Notes under the pieces: generated by a model
Databases searched by the model: none
What the model was told of the DNA's origin: nothing
Seen by the model: the letters and a program-made list of their open reading frames with translations, nothing else
Program-made: the position numbers and the translations under genes
Source of the DNA: Anabaena sphaerica FACHB-251
GTDB lineage: Bacteria > Cyanobacteriota > Cyanobacteriia > Cyanobacteriales > Nostocaceae
Direction: 5' to 3'
DNA length: 64,000 nucleotides
Assembly (NCBI RefSeq): GCF_014696825.1
Contig: NZ_JACJQU010000007.1
Span: 124,001-188,000 of the forward strand
Shown here: positions 25,951-34,792 of the stretch, piece after piece
Position numbering within the stretch: position 1 is the first letter of the stretch
Layout of the letters: the number at the start of each line of letters is the position of its first letter

Positions 25951-26613
25951 CTAAGAGTCATTCTCTTTACGCTTTCTAGTCAGGTTATGCGTCTTACACA
26001 GTAACCTTAGTGTCGCGTGTTTCTTATGATATTCCTGCCAAGCCTCCCGATACGCACTATCAGATTCTCGGAATCTTTTACTGTATATTGTTCCCAATGC
26101 TTCATCAAACTCTGTGGGTATGTTGTTTTGGTCTTTCTCAAAGGCACTCACAAGTTCTTTAAATGATGGGTGCTGGTGGTCTACCTGTATCTTTTCTGAT
26201 GAAGTGCAACCCGGATGATCACAACTCTGATTAGATTTTCTATCCAAAAACCGATAATCAGTGATCTGCTTTTGGATCGCTTCTCTGTACGCAGATTCCC
26301 TTCGTTTTTCTATCAATCTCTCCATCTTGGACTTGCACTTTTCATAACTAAAATCATCTATAGAGTCGTCTTCTCTAACAACCCAAAAACAATAGTGTGT
26401 ACCCTGTCTTGAGCATTTAACTTCAATCTGCTTCACCCCTGTACCTATCTTATTATCAGCATCAGGGTGTAATAGTAGTAAATCAAATGCCAAAGCTAAC
26501 TCTTGTCCACTTAATACTCTTACGCCCTGATTAAGTATTGACCTGATATGAAGATCACGATCTTTTAGGGTTCTAAAGGGGATACCCCCAAGCTCTGAAG
26601 GTTTTGCCACCAT
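25951..26613 (-). CDS. DCL (DUF3223) domain fused to HNH-like zinc motif
   Basis: A 220-residue protein with two recognisable parts. Residues 32-95 match the DCL/DUF3223 domain: HPDADNKIGTGVKQIEV, then YCFWVVREDDSIDDFSY and a KC pair. Residues 131-210 look like an HNH-type zinc-finger nuclease: C131 and C136, DH at 145-146 with H148, and C206-x-x-HN at 209-210. DCL domains are known from plant plastid rRNA maturation factors and some phage and bacterial proteins. The combination suggests a DNA/RNA nuclease, perhaps a selfish or phage-derived gene. It lies between two copies of the same terminator with two orphan genes. Confidence 0.72.
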   Translation of the reverse strand: MVAKPSELGGIPFRTLKDRDLHIRSILNQGVRVLSGQELALAFDLLLLHPDADNKIGTGVKQIEVKCSRQGTHYCFWVVREDDSIDDFSYEKCKSKMERLIEKRRESAYREAIQKQITDYRFLDRKSNQSCDHPGCTSSEKIQVDHQHPSFKELVSAFEKDQNNIPTEFDEALGTIYSKRFRESDSAYREAWQEYHKKHATLRLLCKTHNLTRKRKENDS

Positions 26614-26721
26614 AATTAATCAAGCTAACTTTATAACGTTTGAAATACTGAGTATTATAAATATACTAGGTTAGCCTGTGAATATTTGTATTACCATTGC
26701 GTTAAACCGAGATGGTGAACA

Positions 26722-27222
26722 TCAATCAACACTACACCGATCTGAATCAAACAGGGTTGGTTGTGCTGATCTTGCAAAGGCTTCTGTGGCCATAGCAGCA
26801 TAGGGATAGATGGATATCAACCGATTTAGCTCTTGCACAGCTTCTGGTGGTAATACTTGGACAAGCTCGGTATACTCAGTTCTCTGGAAGTCTTCCCTAG
26901 TCATCCATAGGTTTATATTGTTACGTTCAAAGTTTCGGACTACACTTTCACTATCTGTAACCATTACATAAGCTAATGTATTATTTGTGGTCTTAAACTG
27001 ATGTAAAACTGCCCCACTTACAAACCCAACTGCATACACCTTACATTTGCTACTGTCGAATGGTGTACTCGCTACCTCTGGGGCTATGTCTGGTAATTTT
27101 TTAGATTCGCTTAAGTCCCTCAATAGTGATATCCCAACAAGGATAACAGCAATCACAGCAGATGTTTTAGGGTACTTACAAGCAAGCACCCATAGTTTCT
27201 TTATCATTCTATTAGTTATCAA
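26722..27222 (-). CDS. Uncharacterised protein with N-terminal membrane anchor
   Basis: A 166-residue protein I do not recognise. Residues 8-30 form one hydrophobic segment after a basic start (RMIKKLW), so it is probably anchored with the C-terminal 130 residues outside. Two cysteines (in SSKCKVY and SDRCSVD) could pair. The start could also be the second Met. It sits 108 bp upstream of the DCL-HNH gene on the same strand, inside the terminator-flanked segment. Confidence 0.6.
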   Translation of the reverse strand: MITNRMIKKLWVLACKYPKTSAVIAVILVGISLLRDLSESKKLPDIAPEVASTPFDSSKCKVYAVGFVSGAVLHQFKTTNNTLAYVMVTDSESVVRNFERNNINLWMTREDFQRTEYTELVQVLPPEAVQELNRLISIYPYAAMATEAFARSAQPTLFDSDRCSVD

Positions 27223-27359
27223 GTATTATTTTGTATATTTTACATATAAAACCCTTTAAGACTACTATAACCACGCTAATATGGTATACATAAATGCAAG
27301 ACTAAAAGCAGCGAGTAAAAGATACCACAAATAGTATAAGTGTGTAGGGGTTAACCAAT

Positions 27360-27587
27360 ATGTCTGGTGTTATCAAGCTGACCGACGGTACAGTAATCAA
27401 AGGAACTGATTTAGATAGTGTAGTGGCACTAGATAGCAATAAGGAGGAAGTAGAAGAATACTGGGATAATGAAGTAGTATTCTACTACCGATTTTATTAC
27501 TGTGATGGTCGTGTGCGTGACATTACCTCAAATAAAATCGATCCCTCCTCTGAAGAAGACCTACTAGACGCAATAGATACCATGTAG
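27360..27587 (+). CDS. Small acidic protein of unknown function
   Basis: A 75-residue, strongly acidic, soluble protein (LTDGTVIKGTDLDSVVAL start, aromatic middle VVFYYRFYY, acidic tail). No family recognised. An AGGGG ribosome site lies 10 bp before the ATG. It points opposite to its neighbours, between the anchored orphan and the DUF4912 gene. Small size leaves some doubt that it is real. Confidence 0.5.
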   Translation: MSGVIKLTDGTVIKGTDLDSVVALDSNKEEVEEYWDNEVVFYYRFYYCDGRVRDITSNKIDPSSEEDLLDAIDTM

Positions 27588-27792
27588 CAGTTGAGCAGGT
27601 TTGTTTATGTGGTAGCTATTAGGTATTTGGCTTTAGGTGTTGAATGTGGCGATCGCATCTGAGATAGTAAAACTTAGCAATAAGTCCCAAACACCCAACT
27701 ACTAAATAGTAAACTTTTAGCGACAAATAAAGGACAGTTAGCTGTGAATCTGTAGTCAGAATGAAGGCTTGACAACCTTTAAGCTGAAAAAA

Positions 27793-27817
27793 CCCGCTAC
27801 AGCATTACTATAGCGGG
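27793..27817 (-). terminator. Intrinsic terminator of DUF4912 gene, copy 2 of duplicated sequence
   Basis: On the minus strand a perfect CCCGCTA/TAGCGGG stem with an 11-base loop is followed by TTTTTT, 45 bp past the DUF4912 stop. It shares 22 identical bases with 25809-25830. Confidence 0.85.
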
Positions 27818-27861
27818 AAATATTAAAAATTGCAGTTATGGCGTAATGTAAAATTCAAGAC

Positions 27862-29115
27862 TTATGAAAGCCATTCCAGAACAGCTTCATCCTTGGTATT
27901 GGTATTGCGAGAAGGTGTTTCCCGTTCAAACTTCATGTGAATAGAACGAGTTTGTTCACCATCAGCAGCAACAGCCAAAATTGGGTAATCAATTACACCA
28001 TCTTGGAAGGACATTTGGAAACGGAATGTACCGTCTGAATTGAGTTTAATAGGACGGCCACCAATAGTTACAGTTGCATCTGGTTCAGTTGCACCATATA
28101 CAATCAATTCCGCATCAGCAATTAACCAGAACTTGCGGGGACGTACTGGTACAGCAGAAGCTGAGAAACCAACACCAGACATACCCACACCGGACATAGT
28201 TAAACCAGACACGGTGGGAACTGCCCACATACCCACACCAGATGGGAAGACGTAGGAACTGATAACTTGTTCTGGACGTACAGAACCGGCTACGTGCTGC
28301 ATGGAACCGAACAGAGAACCAGCAACCCGTTGTGCTTCGGCTGATTCTGCCATACCAAAGATTTGGTCGTAAATGGGGTTTCCACCAGCACCAGCACCAG
28401 CAGCAGTAGTGGCGATTTTCTTAGCTGGGGGAACCAATTCATACTTGGTTTTACCGCGCAAGTCTTCTTCAAAGTCTACAGTGATGAAGACATCTTCAAT
28501 CCAGTCGGAAGGATATACAGGAGGAATGTGGACTCTCGCAGAACGAGCCAATACCAACCAGCCACCATCGGGGGTACGATAACCGATATCTATCACATAA
28601 TCGCGATCGCTCACAGGAATGGGTAAATACCATTCTCTGGCTAGTTCATCGGCTGGATATTCCTGGATGCTGTGAGGACTTTGATGCTCTAAACTAATAT
28701 CAGTAACATCATAAATCCGCAGTGCTAGTTGCTGTCCACCTTGGCGGCGCAGTTCTTCTTTATGATCATTGGGAATATCCCAGTATGTGTAAGCCCATTG
28801 CGGATCACGTGGTAACAACACAATGCGACTTTCACCATAACCACCTGGTAAATCTGCCAATGCTTCATCGACATCAGCGAGGGAACCACCAGTACGATCT
28901 TCCTGACCTAATTCAAACTTTGCTGCTTCCACGGTCTCCTGTGCCTCCAGTGAACGAGATGGACTAAGCGATACTTTGCTGCGTTGGACTTCTTGAATCG
29001 ATGCCAACAGTTGAGATTTACGCATTCGGCTATAGCGAGAAATAGCATACTCACTAGCAACTTTACGAAGCTGCCTTAATGTCATCTCCTCTAGCGGCGG
29101 GCGTTCTTTTGCCAT
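27862..29115 (-). CDS. DUF4912 domain protein with Rho-N/SAP-like N-terminus
   Basis: A 417-residue protein conserved in filamentous cyanobacteria. Residues 8-45 (EEMTLRQLRKVASEYAI...RKSQLLASI) form a small SAP/Rho-N-type nucleic acid-binding motif. Residues 100-230 are the DUF4912 beta-sandwich (SRIVLLPRDPQWAYTYWDIP, LALRIYDVTDI, YVIDIGYRTPDGGWLVLARS). The middle has glycine/valine-rich linker sequence with repeated SGVGMSG-like motifs. The end (AELIVYGATEPDATVTIGGRPI) is another Ig-like fold. Role unknown; it may bind nucleic acid or glycan. It has a strong terminator downstream. Confidence 0.85.
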   Translation of the reverse strand: MAKERPPLEEMTLRQLRKVASEYAISRYSRMRKSQLLASIQEVQRSKVSLSPSRSLEAQETVEAAKFELGQEDRTGGSLADVDEALADLPGGYGESRIVLLPRDPQWAYTYWDIPNDHKEELRRQGGQQLALRIYDVTDISLEHQSPHSIQEYPADELAREWYLPIPVSDRDYVIDIGYRTPDGGWLVLARSARVHIPPVYPSDWIEDVFITVDFEEDLRGKTKYELVPPAKKIATTAAGAGAGGNPIYDQIFGMAESAEAQRVAGSLFGSMQHVAGSVRPEQVISSYVFPSGVGMWAVPTVSGLTMSGVGMSGVGFSASAVPVRPRKFWLIADAELIVYGATEPDATVTIGGRPIKLNSDGTFRFQMSFQDGVIDYPILAVAADGEQTRSIHMKFERETPSRNTNTKDEAVLEWLS

Positions 29116-29616
29116 TAATTTGGCCTCCAGTAGTTTTAAGGGTAAATGACTTCCCCTGGTTATAGAATGGTTGATAAAATGTCATCTATTCCAGATGAAT
29201 TTCTTATTCCTGACTTCTGGTATTGCCCAGTTTATAAGTGTTTTAGTTTGTTTTTAAATGGAAATTCACTACCTGGTGATTCCTAGCTTTGCCATGATTA
29301 GCATTTCTTTGGGATCAGCGGCGTGTTTTTGTTAAAGAAATATTAACAGGTATTCATGCCTAGTGATCAAGGGGTATGAAGACTGTTTTTTGCTTGTTTG
29401 ACGTATTTATCAGCCCTTGGGGGATCAATTTGTCATGGAATCATAACATTTAATTCTGGTCGGGGGCGTAATATCAAGATTTCCTGACATTTCCTTTTTC
29501 ACTCTTGAAGTACCCCTATTTCTGGGAGAATTTGGGGAGCTTGGGTTCTGGCTTTCCCCTTGTACCAGGAGGGTTTTACTGCTGGAAACTGTGTGTTAAA
29601 GCGCAATGCAAAGCCT
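29116..29616. other. Intergenic, upstream of DUF4912 gene
   Basis: This 501-bp gap lies between two minus-strand genes. It should hold the DUF4912 promoter and perhaps a long leader. I see no gene, repeat or clear operator. Confidence 0.5.
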
Positions 29617-30618
29617 CTACTGACGGCTGCTGTATTTCTGTTTCAGTTTACCGTACACTCTCTGTATGAATAGTTTTGTTAACCGCAACTGGGTTAAATC
29701 TTGAATATTAGCCGAGTAATGGTTTTTGTGGTCGAAGAACTCATTAATATCTGATAAAATTACCCTGAACCGCTTAATAATATTCTCAGTTCGATACTCT
29801 GTTAAAATCTCGGATGGTAAAGTTAAAGAAACTGGAGATGATAAAGTTTTGAGAATTCGTTGCACATCATATTCTAGGGAATAACCAGCAATTTTATAAC
29901 AATTAAATCCAGGATCTAAGTAATCAGAAAGTCCGCCGTTAACACTAGAAAAAACCTGACAACCACAAGCCAGAGCTTCCATTGGTTGCAAACCAAATCC
30001 TTCACTTACCCCCTGTTGCGCCCAATATTCAGCGGAGTCATAGAGATATATTTTAGCTCGATTGAATAATCCCGGTAAATCTTCAATATAAGAATCAACG
30101 ACAAAGACTTTACACTTTTGCTTTAATGCAGGAATTAACTGTTTTATTAAATATTCAGAAGATTTTCGCGCCTGAACTAAAACATCAATATCTCTTTCTA
30201 AATGCAAATTTGTAAATTCATCAGCAATTTGATTAGGTAAATAATAAATCAGATTATTGGGTGATTTTTGCCCCCAATATCCCATTGTATTGCGGCTGAC
30301 TGTAATAATAGGAATACTGGATGGAAGGCTAAAGTTATAACCTGCACTATGAGCATGATAAACCACATTATATTTTTGCAGTTTAGGCGCTAGTTTAGCA
30401 ATATCAAATCCCCAGCTAATGACAAAAATCACATCATCTAAATTTTTAGTTTGCAGCAAGTCATCAAGAAAAAGTTTGTCCTTTTCTCTTTGTCGATAGG
30501 TGACAACTTCCGCACTACAAATATCTTGAGCTAAATTAAATGTTTTTAATTCTGCCCAAAGACCACCACAGGCAAATTTGCCATCTGTTCCTGGCAGTAA
30601 AAAGTAAAGCTTTCTCAT
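29617..30618 (-). CDS. Glycosyltransferase, GT4-like
   Basis: A 333-residue GT-B-fold enzyme. EGFGLQPMEALACGCQVFSS near residue 220 is the donor-binding signature of GT4 (E-x7-E). The N-terminal part has a GGLWAELKTF acceptor-side loop and VVYHAHSAGYNF. It probably adds a sugar to a surface polysaccharide or lipid; donor and acceptor are unknown. It starts 23 bp after the DUF6391 gene on the same strand, suggesting one transcript. Confidence 0.85.
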   Translation of the reverse strand: MRKLYFLLPGTDGKFACGGLWAELKTFNLAQDICSAEVVTYRQREKDKLFLDDLLQTKNLDDVIFVISWGFDIAKLAPKLQKYNVVYHAHSAGYNFSLPSSIPIITVSRNTMGYWGQKSPNNLIYYLPNQIADEFTNLHLERDIDVLVQARKSSEYLIKQLIPALKQKCKVFVVDSYIEDLPGLFNRAKIYLYDSAEYWAQQGVSEGFGLQPMEALACGCQVFSSVNGGLSDYLDPGFNCYKIAGYSLEYDVQRILKTLSSPVSLTLPSEILTEYRTENIIKRFRVILSDINEFFDHKNHYSANIQDLTQLRLTKLFIQRVYGKLKQKYSSRQ

Positions 30619-30641
30619 GATTATGAATTATGAATTATGAA

Positions 30642-31295
30642 TTATTCCCGCCATTTTACCCTAACAAAATGTGCCTCTCTTCCCCAAGTGTCCCGTGTAC
30701 GAATGATATTTTCAATGGCTAGGTTAAAGGGGATAGCTGTTGTTAAATAACGTTGGGCGATTGTTCCTAAATCCGGTGCAAGTTCAGAAGCCGTAGTTGC
30801 TGCTAATCCTAAACCTATGAGTTGCTCAATTGGTCTAAATGGTAGCATTATATACATACTTACAGCAAGCCCAGCAGTTAACAACATTGCTACAGATAAA
30901 TTTGTCCCGCAACGGGGATGGACAGCTAAATCCCATTCTCCGCTAGTGAGACGATGCTGGGCTAGTGTTACCGCACGCCGCAAATAACTGATATTTACAT
31001 CACCATAAAGGTAAAATCCCTGTTCTGTGGATAAACCGCTTAATGATTCGTTATCGAACTGTACATTAGTGGGTTTTCGAGGAGAAGAGTAAACACTTTG
31101 AGTTTCGCCCAAAACCCAAACAGTAGCGTGTTCTAAGGCGTGAACCTGACGCAGCATGAGCATTTCTTGTAACCCAGGCACAAAAGATAGTTGTTTGAGT
31201 AAATCGCTATCTTGATGCGGTGATGGTGCTATCAAGTCAAGGTTAAAAAAATTAAAGGGAGATGAGCTAACTGGAAAAGAAGTAGGAGTATTCAT
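30642..31295 (-). CDS. DUF6391 family protein
   Basis: A 217-residue cyanobacterial protein. The segment LMLRQVHALEHATVWVL carries two His residues in an HALEH pattern resembling a metal or protease-like motif, and GFYLYGDV and HPRCGTNLSV are conserved-looking. Two hydrophobic stretches near residues 130-170 suggest membrane association. Function unknown. It is followed at 23 bp by a glycosyltransferase gene. Confidence 0.65.
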   Translation of the reverse strand: MNTPTSFPVSSSPFNFFNLDLIAPSPHQDSDLLKQLSFVPGLQEMLMLRQVHALEHATVWVLGETQSVYSSPRKPTNVQFDNESLSGLSTEQGFYLYGDVNISYLRRAVTLAQHRLTSGEWDLAVHPRCGTNLSVAMLLTAGLAVSMYIMLPFRPIEQLIGLGLAATTASELAPDLGTIAQRYLTTAIPFNLAIENIIRTRDTWGREAHFVRVKWRE

Positions 31296-31802
31296 GTTCC
31301 CCCAAGCTGATAAAGCAACATAGATTTCTTTTCAATTTAACGCTTGTACAACTAGATTATTGCTAATTTTTGTTGATAGTTTTACATATATAGCAATCCT
31401 AAATGATTCATGAACACTTTCTGTTCCCTGTTCCCTGTTCCCTAAAACTAAAAAACTTTGTACCTCACGAGCATGGGAACTGCTATATATTTGAGAAAAG
31501 GGTAAAGGGTAAAGAGTAAATAAAATTACACCTTTTCCCTGAGCTTTTCCCGGACTTCTGCAAGAAGTTTATAGATTCTTTGATCTTTTCCTCGGTAGTC
31601 TGTGGTGCTGAATCGAAAGAGGAATTCTGATTATAGGTTCCGATACCAAAAATTGGTTGATTTCCTTAGCATCAACTCTTACTAAGTGAAAATTACGGAA
31701 CTTGTGGTAGAGGTTCACACTGAAAAATAGAGGTGAGGAGGAGAACAATCAGTAAACCTCAAAATTGACTTTTCAGCATCCACAGCGATTAATAGTAATC
31801 AA
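31296..31802. other. Intergenic with STRR
   Basis: This 507-bp gap holds three CTGTTCC heptamers (31421-31441) and a short GGGTAAA-type repeat near 31499-31520. No gene seen. Confidence 0.5.
31421..31441. repeat. STRR heptamer CTGTTCC x3
   Basis: Three perfect tandem heptamers in a non-coding gap. Confidence 0.8.
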
Positions 31803-32078
31803 CTAACCAATGGTTGAATCATTTTGGTTAGGTAGGGTACAGCAATTGACATCGTTTAAACAGACTTTTCCCCACTGTAAAGCCCAGCGAACCAATGCGA
31901 CTCGGTTGTCCGTCTTGGTTTTGGTGAGGATATTGCTGATATGGTTATCAACTGTACGTTTGCTAATCTCCAGTTTTCCTGCAATTTCTTGGTTAGTTAA
32001 GCCTGCGGCCACTAAGTCGATAATTTGCAGTTCTCTGTCTGACAGACTAACAGGGGTCCCAGACTCACTAGCAGCCAT
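31803..32078 (-). CDS. pedR: PedR-like small LuxR-type redox regulator
   Basis: A 91-residue protein that is nearly all LuxR helix-turn-helix: LSDRELQIIDLVAAGLTNQE, then SKRTVDNHISNIL. There is no receiver domain. This single-domain type with a Cys just after the HTH matches PedR of Synechocystis (Ssl0564), which senses photosynthetic electron flow through thioredoxin. Cysteines here are at 73, 79 and 80. Expected role: redox control of photosynthesis and chlorophyll genes. Transcribed alone. Confidence 0.8.
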   Translation of the reverse strand: MAASESGTPVSLSDRELQIIDLVAAGLTNQEIAGKLEISKRTVDNHISNILTKTKTDNRVALVRWALQWGKVCLNDVNCCTLPNQNDSTIG

Positions 32079-32431
32079 GACTTATTTATTTCTCCCTTGG
32101 TATATGTACTCAATCACTCTTTCTAATTCTAAAAGATTCTCTCAGAGCTAGACGTTGTAAATGTTCCTAGTAATACCAAAGTCAATATTTTCTTTGGATT
32201 TAATCTGGAAGTTAATCGACTTGACAAACCTAACTAGTATTAAAATACACGGGATTTTGCAAAAATTTCCTTAGCTACTGAAGAGATAAATGATCGGATT
32301 TAATAGCATCATGTACTATATTTAGTGACAGAAACTGCTATTGTATTCTATGAATAAGTGGAGACAAAGGAATAAAGATTGTTGTAGATTTTATACAGAT
32401 TCCTAATCCCAAGTCGTAAATCGAAAATGAG
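32079..32431. other. Divergent promoter region between pedR-like gene and sugar kinase
   Basis: A 353-bp gap between divergent genes, which should hold both promoters. AT-rich; I cannot name a binding site. Confidence 0.45.
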
Positions 32432-33412
32432 ATGAGCAATCCCCATGTTTTGTGTCTTGGCGAAGTTTTGTTTGATTGTTTAGCTGATCAAATGGGGCTA
32501 AAGCTGGAAGAAGTCAAGTCTTGGACTCCCTACCCAGGGGGAGCGCCTGCTAATGTTGCTTGTGCTTTGGTGAAGCTGGGAACACCCGCAGGTTTTATTG
32601 GCGCAGTAGGAGAAGATGAACCTGGTAATACACTGGTGAAGCTATTACAAGATGTAGGTGTAGATACAACAGGTGTGCAACGTCATCCCATAGCACCAAC
32701 GCGACAAGTTTATGTAGTCAGGGATTTGACTGGCGATCGCTCTTTTGCTGGATTTGGTAAATATGATACTAGCGAATTTGCTGATACCCGCTTACAAGCC
32801 CAGCAATTACCCCATTCATTGTTTAATGAGGCTGATTTTTTGGTGTTGGGGACTTTGGAATTAGCCTATCCTGAAAGTGAGGCGGCAATTCACCAGGCAT
32901 TGAAATTAGCGGAACAATACGATCTCAAGATCATTTTAGATGTGAATTGGCGGCCTGTATTTTGGCAAGATGCAAATATAGCGCGACAAAAGATTGAGGC
33001 ATTATTACCGCGTTTCGATTTTCTCAAACTGACTAAAGAAGAAGCTCAATGGTTATTTAATACCAATGACCCTGGAGCAATTACTTACAGAATGAACTCA
33101 TTAGAAGGGGTTTTAGTCACAGATGGAGAAAATGGCTGTGCCTATTGTTTAGGTGAAAACGAAGGTAAATTACCTGCTTTTTCTATTCCTGTGGTCGATA
33201 CCACTGGTGCGGGAGACAGCTTTTTAGCTGGGTTTATCCATAAGTTGAGTCAGTCGGGTATTCACAGTTTGAGGGATGCAGAAACTGCAAAACGAGTTAT
33301 CACCTATGCTAGTGCTGTGGGGGCGCTGACTACTATTAAACCAGGTGCGATCGCATCCCAACCCACTGCGGCTGAAGTTGATGCTTTTCTGGCTTCCCAT
33401 CAACTCCCATAA
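32432..33412 (+). CDS. PfkB family carbohydrate kinase (fructokinase-like)
   Basis: A 326-residue sugar kinase. The N-terminus has CLGEVLFDCLAD and GGAPANVACALVKLG (substrate-binding lid). The C-terminus has DTTGAGDSFLAGF near residue 263 with the catalytic Asp and anion hole. Length and motifs fit fructokinase, but other PfkB sugars are possible. Its 3' end overlaps the convergent gluconokinase gene by 13 bp. Confidence 0.9.
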   Translation: MSNPHVLCLGEVLFDCLADQMGLKLEEVKSWTPYPGGAPANVACALVKLGTPAGFIGAVGEDEPGNTLVKLLQDVGVDTTGVQRHPIAPTRQVYVVRDLTGDRSFAGFGKYDTSEFADTRLQAQQLPHSLFNEADFLVLGTLELAYPESEAAIHQALKLAEQYDLKIILDVNWRPVFWQDANIARQKIEALLPRFDFLKLTKEEAQWLFNTNDPGAITYRMNSLEGVLVTDGENGCAYCLGENEGKLPAFSIPVVDTTGAGDSFLAGFIHKLSQSGIHSLRDAETAKRVITYASAVGALTTIKPGAIASQPTAAEVDAFLASHQLP

Positions 33413-33900
33413 ATTCTTAAAGCTTTTCTAATCTTCTCTACAATTACCTCTGGTGCTTCAGCAACATCAACAAAAATAGCATTATCTGGCTCCTCAAGGT
33501 CATTAAACTGGCTTTTGAGGAGTTTTTCACCCATAAAGTGATTTTGACGCTTTCTCAAACGGTCTTGAATGACATCAAAAGACCCCTGAATATATACTAG
33601 CTGGATGCGGCTATCACATAAGAGAATTTGGCGATAGCTGGCCTTAAGTGCAGAACAGGCTAAAACAACATTTTTATTTTCTTGCAGCCAACTTTTGATA
33701 TAATCCTGTAAATCTTCTAACCAAGGCATTCTATCGGCATCATTGAGGGGAATACCAAGCTGCATTTTTGCGATGTTTGCTGGTGAGTGAAAGGTGTCAG
33801 CGTCATGAAATTTCCAGCATAATGAATCTGCTAAAAGTTTACCGATGGTGGTTTTACCGCAACCAGAGACACCCATGATAATAATTAATTTGCTCTTCAA
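33400..33900 (-). CDS. gntK: Gluconokinase
   Basis: A 166-residue P-loop kinase. GVSGCGKTTIGKLLA at residues 9-23 is Walker A; FHDADTFHSPANIAKMQ and GIPLNDADRMPWLEDL are signatures of GntK/IdnK, which phosphorylates gluconate for the pentose phosphate route. ACSALKASYRQIL and HFMGEKLLKSQF complete the pattern. It follows sfsA by 25 bp on the same strand and overlaps the convergent PfkB gene. Confidence 0.93.
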   Translation of the reverse strand: MKSKLIIIMGVSGCGKTTIGKLLADSLCWKFHDADTFHSPANIAKMQLGIPLNDADRMPWLEDLQDYIKSWLQENKNVVLACSALKASYRQILLCDSRIQLVYIQGSFDVIQDRLRKRQNHFMGEKLLKSQFNDLEEPDNAIFVDVAEAPEVIVEKIRKALRIYGS

Positions 33901-33925
33901 AATTTAAATTTTAAAATTCCACAAC

Positions 33926-34651
33926 TTAAATTTTAAGTGTTGCTAAACCCAAATAACGGATACCTTCTGGAGATATATCAAAACGGCAGGGTAAGACTTC
34001 TAAACCAAGGGCGATCGCTTGTCGTAACAACTGACCATATATAGGGTCTTTACTATCACCAGGGGCAAAGTCTGGACAATCTCCCCGATTAATAAAATAC
34101 AACATCACTGCACGGCTTTGGGGTAAAACTTCCATTAATTCCCGTAAATGCTTTTGTCCTCTGGTGGTTTCTGTATCGGGAAAAAGTGCTAAATTACCTT
34201 GTGTCCAAGTAGTATTTTTAACTTCTAAATAAATTGGGCGTTGTTGTTCACTTCCTGTTAAGTAAAAATCTACCCGGCTTTTTTTATCTTTTCCATAAAC
34301 CACTTCTCCCTTAATATGTTTATATTCACTTAGTTCGGCGAAAAGATATTTTTCTAAAGCTAGTTTCACTACTCGATTGGGTAAAGCAGTATTTACCCCC
34401 ACCCAAGTGAGTTCTTGAGCATCTACTTGAATCAACTCTAAAGTATAAGCCAATTTGCGGTTAGGATTATCACTTTGAGACAACTGTACAGGACTACCAA
34501 CTTTGGAAACTCCTGTCATCGGTCCTGTATTTGGACAGTGTGCTGTCACAACTTCCCCAGAAGCAAGTTCGACATCAGCAAAAAAACGCTTGTAGCGTTT
34601 GAGTAAAATACCTGTGTATAATTTTGGATATTGATAAAGCCAATCAATCAT
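33926..34651 (-). CDS. sfsA: Sugar fermentation stimulation protein homolog SfsA
   Basis: A 241-residue protein from the ATG at 34651 (MIDWLYQYPKLYTGILLKRY); a longer frame exists but the upstream part is not conserved. Family marks: LLKRYKRFFADVEL, VTAHCPNTGPMTG, VDFYLTG, YLEVKNTTW and FPDTETTRGQKHLRELM. The latter two resemble a PD-(D/E)xK nuclease core, and SfsA has been described as a DNA-binding or nuclease-like protein. It is followed by gntK. Confidence 0.92.
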   Translation of the reverse strand: MIDWLYQYPKLYTGILLKRYKRFFADVELASGEVVTAHCPNTGPMTGVSKVGSPVQLSQSDNPNRKLAYTLELIQVDAQELTWVGVNTALPNRVVKLALEKYLFAELSEYKHIKGEVVYGKDKKSRVDFYLTGSEQQRPIYLEVKNTTWTQGNLALFPDTETTRGQKHLRELMEVLPQSRAVMLYFINRGDCPDFAPGDSKDPIYGQLLRQAIALGLEVLPCRFDISPEGIRYLGLATLKI

Positions 34652-34792
34652 GAGGATATGTAAATTATGAATTTGAATTATTAGTAAATATACGATCAAA
34701 GTGGTTATGAACAGGCATTATATTTCTGAAAATATTTTGATATTTTTGCTGACAGATGAGTAACTATATAAAATACTGGGGTCAAAAATTTT

